Positions 17,753 to 24,775 of a stretch of DNA of 64,000 nt are shown here, one piece after another. Each line of letters starts with the position of its first letter. The first letter of the stretch is position 1. The position numbers and the translations under genes were made by a program. The notes beneath the pieces were generated by a model. It searched no databases, was not told where the DNA came from, and was given only the letters and a program-made list of their open reading frames with translations. The DNA is from Streptomyces sp. (lineage in GTDB: Bacteria; Actinomycetota; Actinomycetes; Streptomycetales; Streptomycetaceae), in NCBI RefSeq assembly GCF_019510245.1, contig NZ_JAEKKT010000131.1:17932-81931 (forward strand), given 5' to 3'.

Positions 17753-18421
17753 TCAGCCTTCGGGGGCCGGGACGACGGTCAGATGGGCACCCAGACCGCC
17801 GGGCCGCCGGGAGCGGCGCGGGGCGGCGGGGCGGGGGACGGCGCGCAGCACCAGCGTGTAACGCGCGTAGCCCATGTCCTGAAGGGTCTTGGGGGTTTCG
17901 CCGACGACCCGGCACTCGGTGGCGCCCAGCAGCGGGTCCGGGTGCAGCAGCAGCCGGACGGCTCCGTCGAGCTGTGCGCCGCCCTCGCCGACCGCGCGCA
18001 GCCAGTGCGGCAGGCCCTGCCGGAAGGCGGCCTCCATGATGGGGTCCTGGGCGATCTCCCGGCGGATCGCCTGGAGTCCGTGGTCGTGGCCGTACCGCTC
18101 CAGGGTGGTCTTGAACTGGGCCAGCATCGGCAGGCACCAGCCGTCCTCGTGGGCGCCGAGAATCGTTCCGGCATCCGGGTGGAACAGGACGAAACGTAGG
18201 AAGTTGTCCCCGGGCATCGCGGTGGGATGCGGGGCGACCGCCCGGAAAAGTGTCTCGAACGCGTCGTTGGCCAGCACCACGTCCCAGCGGTGGTCCACCA
18301 CCAGGGACGGGAAGGGGACGGCGTCCAGCAGTAACACGTAGTCCTGGAGGTACGCCTGGGCCTCAAGGCTCTCGGGGACGGGCCGCGGCGCCGGCCGCTG
18401 CCCACCTGCCTGATATGCCAT
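17753..18421 (-). CDS. Orphan MmyB-type ligand-binding domain protein with a TTA codon
   Basis: A 222-aa protein matching the C-terminal PAS-like ligand-binding domain of MmyB/XRE regulators (PSLVVDHRWDVVLANDAFE, LRFVLFHPDA), but without the usual N-terminal HTH. Codon 30 (18334-18332) is TTA, the rare leucine codon read only by the bldA tRNA in Streptomyces, so translation should be development-dependent. The C-terminal 30 residues are Arg/Pro-rich. Upstream is a 250-bp divergent region shared with the XRE gene, suggesting a two-part regulator: HTH protein on one strand, ligand domain on the other. Confidence 0.75.
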   Translation of the reverse strand: MAYQAGGQRPAPRPVPESLEAQAYLQDYVLLLDAVPFPSLVVDHRWDVVLANDAFETLFRAVAPHPTAMPGDNFLRFVLFHPDAGTILGAHEDGWCLPMLAQFKTTLERYGHDHGLQAIRREIAQDPIMEAAFRQGLPHWLRAVGEGGAQLDGAVRLLLHPDPLLGATECRVVGETPKTLQDMGYARYTLVLRAVPRPAAPRRSRRPGGLGAHLTVVPAPEG

Positions 18422-18671
18422 CGGGAGGTCACCCCTCTTGCCTATGCGGCCTTCTCGCGGCGTTGTGATCCTGCTGCCCCACCCGGAGTCATGTCAACTA
18501 TCGTGGCATTTCATGCCCGTTGACGTCTGAAATTGGCCACAGTTGTGGCGAGACCTGGATGTGCGTTCGAACGACCCGCTACTCTCCGGGGGGTCGCGCG
18601 GGTGCCGGGAAGTTCACGGCGCAGCTTGTGAGAAGCCCCTGATTCCCTTGAGAGACGTAGGAGTTCTGTCG

Positions 18672-19328
18672 GTGACGGATGGCTACGAGGATCCGGGCGC
18701 CACGGCGACCGCCCAGCTGCCGGCCGCCGTCGCCCGCGTCACCGCGCTCGCCGACCGGCTCGGCGTCGCGCACGCCGAGGTCCTCCACGTCGGACGGCTC
18801 TCCCACGCCTGCGGTGTCCCCGAGCCCGTCGTCCGGGCGCTGCTGACCGGCCGCCCGGCGGGCGAACCCGACGTCCAGGCCCGCTTCCTGCAGCGCCTCG
18901 ACCTGCTGCGCCGCACCCGGCTCAAGCCGAACGGCCGCAGGCACACCCAGCAGGAGATCGCCGACGGCGCGGGCATGTCCCGGCAGCAGGCGGGCGCCCT
19001 CATCAACGGTGACCGGCGGCCGACCATGGAGCACTGCGACGCCCTCCAGCGCTTCTTCCGCGTGCACGCGGGGTTCCTCACGGCCGAGGACCCGGAGGCC
19101 CTCGCCGGTGCCCTGCAGCGCGTCGAGCAGGAGCTGTTGCAGAAGCTCGCCGACCGGGAGCGGGCCGCGGCCGAGGCGGCCGAGGACCCGCTGGAGCGGC
19201 TTCTGCAGGACCACGGGGTGCGCGGCATCGCCTGGCGGGCCGCCCAGCTGCCCACCGACCAGCACCGGGACAAGGTCGCGGAATGGCTGGACATGCTCCT
19301 GGAGAGCGTCAAGCGGCCCGAGTCGTGA
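18672..19328 (+). CDS. XRE-like helix-turn-helix regulator
   Basis: A 218-aa protein with an HTH at about residues 90-140 (HTQQEIADGAGMSRQQAGAL, INGDRRPTMEHCDALQRFFR). The family is annotated as XRE regulators paired with ImmA/IrrE-like (ParH-like) proteins in Streptomyces. GTG 18672 is chosen because GTAGGAG lies 8 nt upstream; the longer open frame lacks an RBS. The next gene begins 28 nt downstream. The C-terminal half is helical and Glu/Leu-rich, possibly for dimerisation. Confidence 0.82.
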   Translation: MTDGYEDPGATATAQLPAAVARVTALADRLGVAHAEVLHVGRLSHACGVPEPVVRALLTGRPAGEPDVQARFLQRLDLLRRTRLKPNGRRHTQQEIADGAGMSRQQAGALINGDRRPTMEHCDALQRFFRVHAGFLTAEDPEALAGALQRVEQELLQKLADRERAAAEAAEDPLERLLQDHGVRGIAWRAAQLPTDQHRDKVAEWLDMLLESVKRPES

Positions 19329-19356
19329 GCCGAGAGTCGTGACCCGAGGGAGGAAA

Positions 19357-19938
19357 GTGGGCATCGGCAGGGACATGCGCCGGCTGAGCGGTGACCTGGT
19401 CGGGGAACTGACCCTGCCCCCGCCCGCGCCGCCGCAGGAGCTGTACCGGGCGCTGTGCGACGCGCTGGGCCGCCGCCGCGGCCGCCCCGTGCAGTTCCGT
19501 ACGGCCGTCTTCCCGCCCGGCACGGCCAGCGGGCTGTGGCTGGACCTGGCCGACCGCGACCTGGTCGTCGTCGAGGAACGCACTGTGCCCGACCATCAGT
19601 TGGTGATCCTCGGTCACGAGCTGTGGCACATGCACGCCGAGCACTGCGGCCATGACGTGGAGGGGGTCGGGGTGGCCGCGCGGCTGCTCGGCGCGGTCAC
19701 CGGCACCGGCTCCGACGCGGGCACCGAGGCCGACCGGGACGCGCTCCAGGCTGCCGTCCAGCGGGTGGTCGCCCGCACCCGCTTCGACCGGGCCGAGGAA
19801 CGGGACGCGGAGACCTTCGGGCTGCTGCTGGCCAGCAAGTGCCGGACCTGGCTCGCGGGTTCGGCGCTGCGCGGGCCGGCGCGACGGCACGACGTGGCGG
19901 GCCGCATCGAGACGTCACTGGGCTACCTGGGCAAGTGA
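19357..19938 (+). CDS. ImmA/IrrE-like zinc peptidase (ParH-like)
   Basis: A 193-aa protein with the gluzincin motif GHELWHMHAEH at about residue 88 and a downstream acidic patch (EERDAETFG) that could supply the third metal ligand. ImmA/IrrE peptidases cleave a partner XRE repressor, and here the partner is encoded immediately upstream. The N-terminal part (PPQELYRALCDALGRRRGRP) is the usual helical lead-in. GTG 19357 follows GAGGGAGG; ATG 19375 is an alternative. Similar pairs in other Streptomyces are followed by an MAB_1171c-like membrane protein, which is absent here. Confidence 0.78.
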   Translation: MGIGRDMRRLSGDLVGELTLPPPAPPQELYRALCDALGRRRGRPVQFRTAVFPPGTASGLWLDLADRDLVVVEERTVPDHQLVILGHELWHMHAEHCGHDVEGVGVAARLLGAVTGTGSDAGTEADRDALQAAVQRVVARTRFDRAEERDAETFGLLLASKCRTWLAGSALRGPARRHDVAGRIETSLGYLGK

Positions 19939-19969
19939 CCCACCCCCGGGGCGGAACCATGTCCGCACG

Positions 19970-20005
19970 CCCGGGACGGGTGCCGGGCCCGGGACGGGTG
20001 CCGGG
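19970..20005. repeat. Two tandem copies of an 18-bp GC-rich repeat
   Basis: CCCGGGACGGGTGCCGGG occurs twice head-to-tail (19970-19987, 19988-20005), followed by a partial CCCGG. Each unit contains inverted complementarity. It lies between convergent genes and may act as a transcription terminator or simply be replication slippage. Confidence 0.6.
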
Positions 20006-20083
20006 CCCGGCCGGTCGTCGTCCCGCCGTTCCGTCGCGGCGGCGGGGATGCCGGGGCCGCGACCGGCGCTGCGCGGCGCGGAC

Positions 20084-21106
20084 TCAGGTGGCGCTGCGCT
20101 CGCTGGCCGCGCGCAGGTCTCGCTGCGCGGCCGGGCCGGGTCCGGGGTCGGGGCGGCCGTCGAGGAGCAGGCTGCGCCAGTGCTCGCGGCTCCAGTCCGC
20201 CGGGGCGGTGGTGGCGGTGAAATCCTGGACCAGGGCGACGAACCGGGCCGGGTCGGTGTGGAACGGGAAGTGCCCGGCGCCCTCGAAGATCTCCAGCCGG
20301 GCGCCGGGCATCGCCTCGCGGGCGCGGTGGGCGTGCCGGACCGGGACCACGCTGTCGCGGTCGCCCCACAGGAGCATGGTCGGCATGCCCTCGGTGAGAT
20401 AGCAGCGGTCCAGCATGGTGACGACCTGGCCGCGCCAGTCGACGACCGCGCGCAGGGTGCGGACGAAGGCGTTGCGGGAGGTCTCGTCGGGGAGCGCGTC
20501 GACCAGCGTGAGCAGTTCCGGGGCGTCCTGGCCGAGGCCGGTGTCCAGGAGCCTCAGCAGGCGTACGGCCAGGCCCACTTGGAGGCGCATGCCGGGCAGC
20601 CGGAGCGCCGACAGCAGCAGGTGGGCTCCGGGGAGCGAGACGAGCCGGAGCGCCGGGTTGACCTCGCGTCCCACCCCGCCTGCGCTGACCAGGATGAGCC
20701 GCTCGGTGCGCTCGGGGAACTGGTAGGCGAACTGCATCGCGACTCCCCCGCCGAGCGAGTGCCCGACGAGGGTCGCGGACTCGATGCCCAGGGTGGTCAG
20801 CAGGTCCCGCACCCCGTTGGCGTAGGCGGCGACCGAGTAGTCGGCCCGCGGTTTGTCCGACTCGCCGTGGCCGAGCAGGTCGGGGGCGATCACGGTGTGG
20901 GTGCGGGCGAGGTCGGGGATGAGCCGTGCCCAGGTCGCCGAGGAGTCCCCGATGCCGTGGACGAGGACCAGGGCGGGCCCGTCGCCGGCGATGCGGTAGG
21001 CGCGCCGGTAGCCGTGCACGACCCGGTGGCGCGTCTCCAGTTCGCCGTCGCCCACCGGGCGCAGGTGCGCGGTGCGCTGCGGACGGCTGGGCACCGCTTC
21101 TGACAC
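20084..21106 (-). CDS. Alpha/beta hydrolase
   Basis: A 340-aa alpha/beta hydrolase-fold enzyme. The oxyanion region is VLVHGIGDSSATW, the nucleophile elbow GHSLGGG, the acid GDRDSVVP and the His GAGHFPFH, so the full catalytic triad is present. Length and motifs resemble C-C hydrolases, lactonases and esterases of this superfamily. The 20-residue C-terminal tail is disordered and Pro/Ala-rich. It is monocistronic, convergent with the peptidase gene and divergent from a small ORF. The substrate cannot be inferred. Confidence 0.83.
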   Translation of the reverse strand: MSEAVPSRPQRTAHLRPVGDGELETRHRVVHGYRRAYRIAGDGPALVLVHGIGDSSATWARLIPDLARTHTVIAPDLLGHGESDKPRADYSVAAYANGVRDLLTTLGIESATLVGHSLGGGVAMQFAYQFPERTERLILVSAGGVGREVNPALRLVSLPGAHLLLSALRLPGMRLQVGLAVRLLRLLDTGLGQDAPELLTLVDALPDETSRNAFVRTLRAVVDWRGQVVTMLDRCYLTEGMPTMLLWGDRDSVVPVRHAHRAREAMPGARLEIFEGAGHFPFHTDPARFVALVQDFTATTAPADWSREHWRSLLLDGRPDPGPGPAAQRDLRAASERSAT

Positions 21107-21349
21107 GGTCGGCCTCCCCCGCTGTCCCGGGCCCGCTGCGACCCGGCCGGATGCGTCTCCTTCCAGGGTAGGAAGACTTTTCCCCGGGGAGTTTCGGTGA
21201 GGTTTCGCCTCGGCTAAGCGAGCGAACCGAGGGCCGGCACGGGGGCGTTGTCAGTGGTGACCGGCAAGCTGGGGGGTGCGCACCGCACACCGGGTGTGCC
21301 CGCGCCGTCCGGGCGCGTGACCACGACGACCGACGGGGAGAGCCGACCG

Positions 21350-21577
21350 ATGCACACCGCCGTACTGACCGACCGTGAACGCGCCGCCGTCCAGGCCTAT
21401 CTGCGGCTGCTGCACACCGTGCGCGCGGCCTTCGACGGACCGCCCGACGCCCCGCGCCCCTTCGTGGTGCCACCCGCCGTGCTCGCCGAGGCCGAGGATG
21501 CCCTGGCCGGCGCCGGACTGGCGGGCAACGAGGAGGCGTTCTTCCGGCTGCTGCACGACTGGTGCCCACCCACCTGA
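21350..21577 (+). CDS. Small conserved-looking hypothetical protein
   Basis: A 75-aa protein (MHTAVLTDRERAAVQAYLRL...) with two amphipathic helices. ATG 21350 has GGGGAG 10 nt upstream; the longer frame from 21248 lacks an RBS. Codon-position GC is typical of real genes. It ends 25 nt before the convergent phosphopantetheinyl transferase gene. I do not recognise the family. Confidence 0.55.
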   Translation: MHTAVLTDRERAAVQAYLRLLHTVRAAFDGPPDAPRPFVVPPAVLAEAEDALAGAGLAGNEEAFFRLLHDWCPPT

Positions 21578-21601
21578 GCCTGCGCGGTGCGTCAGGGGGC
21601 G

Positions 21602-22282
21602 TCAGGGGTGCGGCACGACCACGGCCGAGGTCAGTATGCCGTGCCCCACGCTCCAGCGGCCCTCGAAGACCTCCAGCCGCCGCCCGCCGACCTCCGGGCC
21701 GGGGACGAGGAGGCGGGCACGCAGGGTGCCGCACGGCCGCTCACCGGGCTCCGGGAGGAGCTCTATGTCGGCCTCCATGAAGTCCAGCCACTTCCCGGTG
21801 AGGGGGAACCACGCCTTGTAGACGGACTCCTTGGCGCTGAACAGCAGCCGGTCCCAGTGCACGCCGGGCCGTTCGGCCGCGAGCAGGCCGAGGCGCTGCC
21901 GCTCGGCGGGCAGCAGCACGGCCTCGGCGACGCCCTCGGGGAGCGCGGCATGCGGCTCGGCGTCGATGCCGAGGGAGGCCAGGTCGGTGGCGCGGACCAG
22001 GGCGGCGGCGCAGTAGCCCTCGCAGTGGGTCATGCTGCCGACCAGCCCGTCCGGCCAGCGCGGGGCGCCGCGCTCGCCGCTCAGGACGGGCTGCGGCGGG
22101 ACTCCCAGCTTCTCCATGGCACTGCGCGCGCAGGCGCGCACGGCGGAGAACTCGCGTCGCCGCTTGGGCACGGCCCGGGCGACCAGTGCCGCCTCCTCGG
22201 GGTAGAGCGGGGCCTCGCGGATCGCCTCGTCACCGAGCATCTCCACGGCCACCACCGACTCCGGGAGCAGCTCCTCGATCAC
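21602..22282 (-). CDS. Sfp/EntD-type 4'-phosphopantetheinyl transferase
   Basis: A 226-aa enzyme that transfers phosphopantetheine from CoA to carrier proteins of polyketide, nonribosomal-peptide or siderophore synthases. The Mg/CoA motif SLGIDAEPH and the signature WDRLLFSAKESVYKAWFP are both intact. GTG 22282 is chosen because GGAGGT lies just upstream. The first 53 nt overlap the end of the phosphoesterase gene in another frame, so the two are translationally linked. It is a stand-alone, probably broad-range, PPTase. Confidence 0.9.
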   Translation of the reverse strand: MIEELLPESVVAVEMLGDEAIREAPLYPEEAALVARAVPKRRREFSAVRACARSAMEKLGVPPQPVLSGERGAPRWPDGLVGSMTHCEGYCAAALVRATDLASLGIDAEPHAALPEGVAEAVLLPAERQRLGLLAAERPGVHWDRLLFSAKESVYKAWFPLTGKWLDFMEADIELLPEPGERPCGTLRARLLVPGPEVGGRRLEVFEGRWSVGHGILTSAVVVPHP

Positions 22283-23135
22283 CGGTTCCGACCTCCATCG
22301 GCAGAATGCGGCGCAGCCGGCCCGGTTCCCCGGACCGCTTGCGCCACTCGCGGGGATATCCCACGGAGACTTCTTCGAAGCGGACCCCGTCGAGCCAGGT
22401 GGTCCGCGGGATGTGCAGATGACCGTAGACCATGGCGGCGACGCGGAACCGCCGGTGCCAGTCGGCGGTGCGGGTGGTGCCGCACCACATGGCGAACTCC
22501 GGGTACCAGAGGACGTCCATGGGGTGCCGGTCCAGCGGATAGTGCCCCGCCAGCACCGTCGGCAGCTCCTGTGGCAGCTCGGCGAGCCGGCGCTCGGTCT
22601 CCTCGACCCGGGCCCGGCACCAGTCCTCGCGGGTCGGGTAGGGGTCGGGGTGCAGCAGGTACTCGTCGTTGCAGACGACGCCGGTGCCGTGCGCGTACGC
22701 GAGGCCCTCCTCCTTCGTGGCACAGCCGGCCGGCAGGAAGGAGTAGTCGTACAGCAGGAACAGCGGCGCGACGACGACCGGGCCGCCCGGGCCCTCCCAG
22801 ACGGGGTACGGGTCCTCGGGGGTGAGCACGCCCAGCTCCCGGCAGAGGCCGACGAGGTGCTCGTAGCGGGCGACCCCGCGCAGGGTGACCGGGTCCTTGG
22901 AGTGGGTCCACAGGTCGTGGTTGCCGGGGGCCCACAGCACCTTGCGGAAGCGGCCGGCGAGGGTCTCCAGCACCCAGCGGATGTCCGCGACGGTCTCCGC
23001 GATGTCACCGGCGACGATCAGCCAGTCCTCGTCCGTCTCGGGCCGCATCTTCTCGACGAGCTCGCGGTTCTCCGGATACGAGATGTGCAGGTCGCTGATG
23101 GCCAGCAACTGCCCGGCACCGGCCGTGGACTCCAC
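22230..23135 (-). CDS. Calcineurin-like metallophosphoesterase
   Basis: A 301-aa cytoplasmic phosphoesterase with the full dinuclear metal set: ISDLHISYPEN, GDIAE, GNHDLW, GHYPLDR and GHLHIPRT. GTG 23135 has a GGAAGGGG RBS; upstream frame extension looks non-coding. Its 3' end overlaps the PPTase start by 53 nt. A neighbouring PPTase suggests a link to phosphopantetheine turnover (for example holo-ACP or CoA breakdown products), but this is inference. Residues around 150-200 form a large insertion (YDYSFLPAGCATKEEG) typical of this actinobacterial subfamily. Confidence 0.87.
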   Translation of the reverse strand: MESTAGAGQLLAISDLHISYPENRELVEKMRPETDEDWLIVAGDIAETVADIRWVLETLAGRFRKVLWAPGNHDLWTHSKDPVTLRGVARYEHLVGLCRELGVLTPEDPYPVWEGPGGPVVVAPLFLLYDYSFLPAGCATKEEGLAYAHGTGVVCNDEYLLHPDPYPTREDWCRARVEETERRLAELPQELPTVLAGHYPLDRHPMDVLWYPEFAMWCGTTRTADWHRRFRVAAMVYGHLHIPRTTWLDGVRFEEVSVGYPREWRKRSGEPGRLRRILPMEVGTGDRGAAPGVGGGRGDAR

Positions 23136-23457
23136 CCCGTACCCCTTCCGATCATGTCGTCGGTCCCCACCACAGCACATTTCGAGGGCCGGGAACAAGA
23201 ACACCCGCCCGGGGGCCGGCGCCGGGTTTCGGGCCGTCAAGGAAACCGGCGGGGACGGTGCAGGAAAACGCGCGTGGACAGGACGGGGAAATCCGTAACA
23301 CTCGCGTTGCACGCGGGGCCCCTCGAAAGCCGTATGATCCCCCCAACACCACCGCCACGAACTTCCCTTCGTCCAGGGCGGTTTGGTGTCCCTCCAACCA
23401 ACCTGCCCGGGCACGGGCCCGCTGCGCCCTGCCCGAAAACCCCGAAAGGCGGCTTTA
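23136..23457. other. Divergent intergenic region between phosphoesterase and ATP-grasp genes
   Basis: These 322 bp carry the promoters of two divergent genes. A slightly AT-richer stretch (about 23285-23345, containing TTGCAC and TATGAT 20 bp apart) may belong to the ATP-grasp promoter, but the spacing is poor. No RNA gene, repeat or convincing operator was seen. Confidence 0.5.
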
Positions 23458-24579
23458 ATGCGCTCTCGCGTACGCGTCTGGCTCAACCGCACGTACGCGG
23501 AGAACGTGTTCTTCATGGAGCAGCTGCGGAGAAATCCCAGCGACCGGGCGGTCGAGATCCACGCGACGCACGGTGACGCCGACTCCCCCGTGCTGGCCGC
23601 CGCCGACACCGCCGACCTGGAGCCGGAGGGCCTGTCCCCGGCCGCCTACGTCGAGTACGCCCTCGACCAGTGCCAGCGTCGTGGCATCGATGTCTTCGTG
23701 CCCCGGCTGCACCAGTCGGCGATCGTGGCCCACCGGGCCGACTTCGAGGCGGTCGGCACGGCCCTGCTGGCGCCGACGCCGGAGGGCACCGCGGTCTTCG
23801 AGGACAAGGCGACCGCGTACGAGGCGGTGAGCTCGGTGGGCGTCCCGGTGCCGCCCTGGTCGCGGGTCCGGACGGCGGACGAACTCGTCGCGGCGGTCGA
23901 GAAGTTGGAGGCCGACGGCCACAAGGCCTGCTTCAAGCCGGCCGCCGGTGCGGGTGGGGTCGGCTTCCGCGTGATCACGCGCGCCCCCTTCTCGCTCTTC
24001 CACCTCAACGGCTTCCCCGGCCCCTACGTCCAGCTCGACCTGGTCGTGGACGCGCTGCGGCGGGCCGAGGAGCCGGTGGACTGGCTGGTGATGCCGCGAC
24101 TGGAGGAGCCGGAGGTGTCCGTCGACTGCCTCACCGGTCCGGACAACCGCATCCGGCTGGCCGTGGGCCGCACCAAGAAGGGGCGCCGGCGCGGGTTCAC
24201 CCTCGACGAGCAGTGGCTGAAGCCGGCGCGGATCATCGCCGAGGGGTTCGGGCTGCACTACCTGTCCAACATCCAGTTCCGGATGTACGGCGACCAGCCG
24301 GTGCTGCTCGATGTCAACACGCGGCCGGCCGGGGGGTTGCACCAGCTGTCGCTCTGCGGGGTCAACGCGCCCTGGGCGGCCGTGCAGTTGGCGCTGGGCG
24401 AGGACCCCGGGGTGATCGAGCCGCCGTTCCTGGGGCAGGACTACGCGGTGGTGTCGGGGCCGAAGCCCGTACTCCCGTCGGTTCCCGTGCAGCGTGAGGA
24501 GGCCGACGTGGTGCTGGCGCCGGCGTTGCCGGTGGAAGTGGAGTCGGTGGACGCTGCGGCTGCGGTGTTGCCGCTCTAG
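23458..24579 (+). CDS. ATP-grasp domain protein
   Basis: A 373-aa protein with a Rossmann-like N-domain (RVRVWLNRTYAEN) and an ATP-grasp fold: EDKATAYEAVSSVGVPVPPW, CFKPAAGAGGVGF for nucleotide contact, and the Mg-binding end FRMYGDQPVLLDVNTRPAGG. ATP-grasp ligases join a carboxylate to an amine or thiol through an acyl phosphate. The architecture is nearest to PylC/carbamoyl-phosphate-synthase-like ATP-grasp proteins, some of which occur in tellurium-resistance-type gene sets with phosphoesterases. ATG 23458 has GAAAGG upstream. Partner and product are unknown. Confidence 0.78.
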   Translation: MRSRVRVWLNRTYAENVFFMEQLRRNPSDRAVEIHATHGDADSPVLAAADTADLEPEGLSPAAYVEYALDQCQRRGIDVFVPRLHQSAIVAHRADFEAVGTALLAPTPEGTAVFEDKATAYEAVSSVGVPVPPWSRVRTADELVAAVEKLEADGHKACFKPAAGAGGVGFRVITRAPFSLFHLNGFPGPYVQLDLVVDALRRAEEPVDWLVMPRLEEPEVSVDCLTGPDNRIRLAVGRTKKGRRRGFTLDEQWLKPARIIAEGFGLHYLSNIQFRMYGDQPVLLDVNTRPAGGLHQLSLCGVNAPWAAVQLALGEDPGVIEPPFLGQDYAVVSGPKPVLPSVPVQREEADVVLAPALPVEVESVDAAAAVLPL

Positions 24580-24606
24580 GTTGGCGGCCGGGTGCTGCGC
24601 CGTCGT

Positions 24607-24644
24607 GGTTGCTCGCGCAGTTCCCCGCGCCCCTGAAGGGGCGC
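24607..24644 (+). repeat. Streptomyces-type intergenic repeat with terminator hairpin
   Basis: Downstream of the ATP-grasp gene is GGTTGCTCGCGCAGTTCCCC followed by the perfect hairpin GCGCCCCT-GA-AGGGGCGC (24627-24644). This sequence family recurs in Streptomyces intergenic regions from my recollection, and a second, interrupted copy occurs at 46101. The stem probably terminates transcription. Confidence 0.6.
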
Positions 24645-24652
24645 TACAACTC

Positions 24653-24709
24653 ACCGGTATGGACCAATTCACGTTCGCCTTCTTGACAGGTGGATTGGTC
24701 CAGACCAAA
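24653..24709 (+). promoter_or_regulatory. Chitinase promoter with two DasR-like (dre) sites
   Basis: The site at 24694-24709 has the core TGGTCCAGACCA, matching the DasR-responsive element/chitinase direct-repeat box (TGGTCTAGACCA) in 11 of 12 positions. A second, inverted and weaker site lies at 24653-24668 (core 9 of 12). A TTGACA (24683-24688) between them may be the -35 box. DasR is the GntR repressor relieved by glucosamine-6-phosphate during chitin use. Confidence 0.7.
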
Positions 24710-24775
24710 TTTGTTGCGCACATCCTTGCACCTTGGTGCAACTCCCGAACACCCCCATTCTTTCAGGGAGATCGC

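Noticed and set aside
23285..23345. A -35/-10 pair (TTGCAC...TATGAT) before the ATP-grasp gene
   Set aside because: Spacing of 20 bp is outside the usual 16-18 bp, so it is not listed as a promoter.
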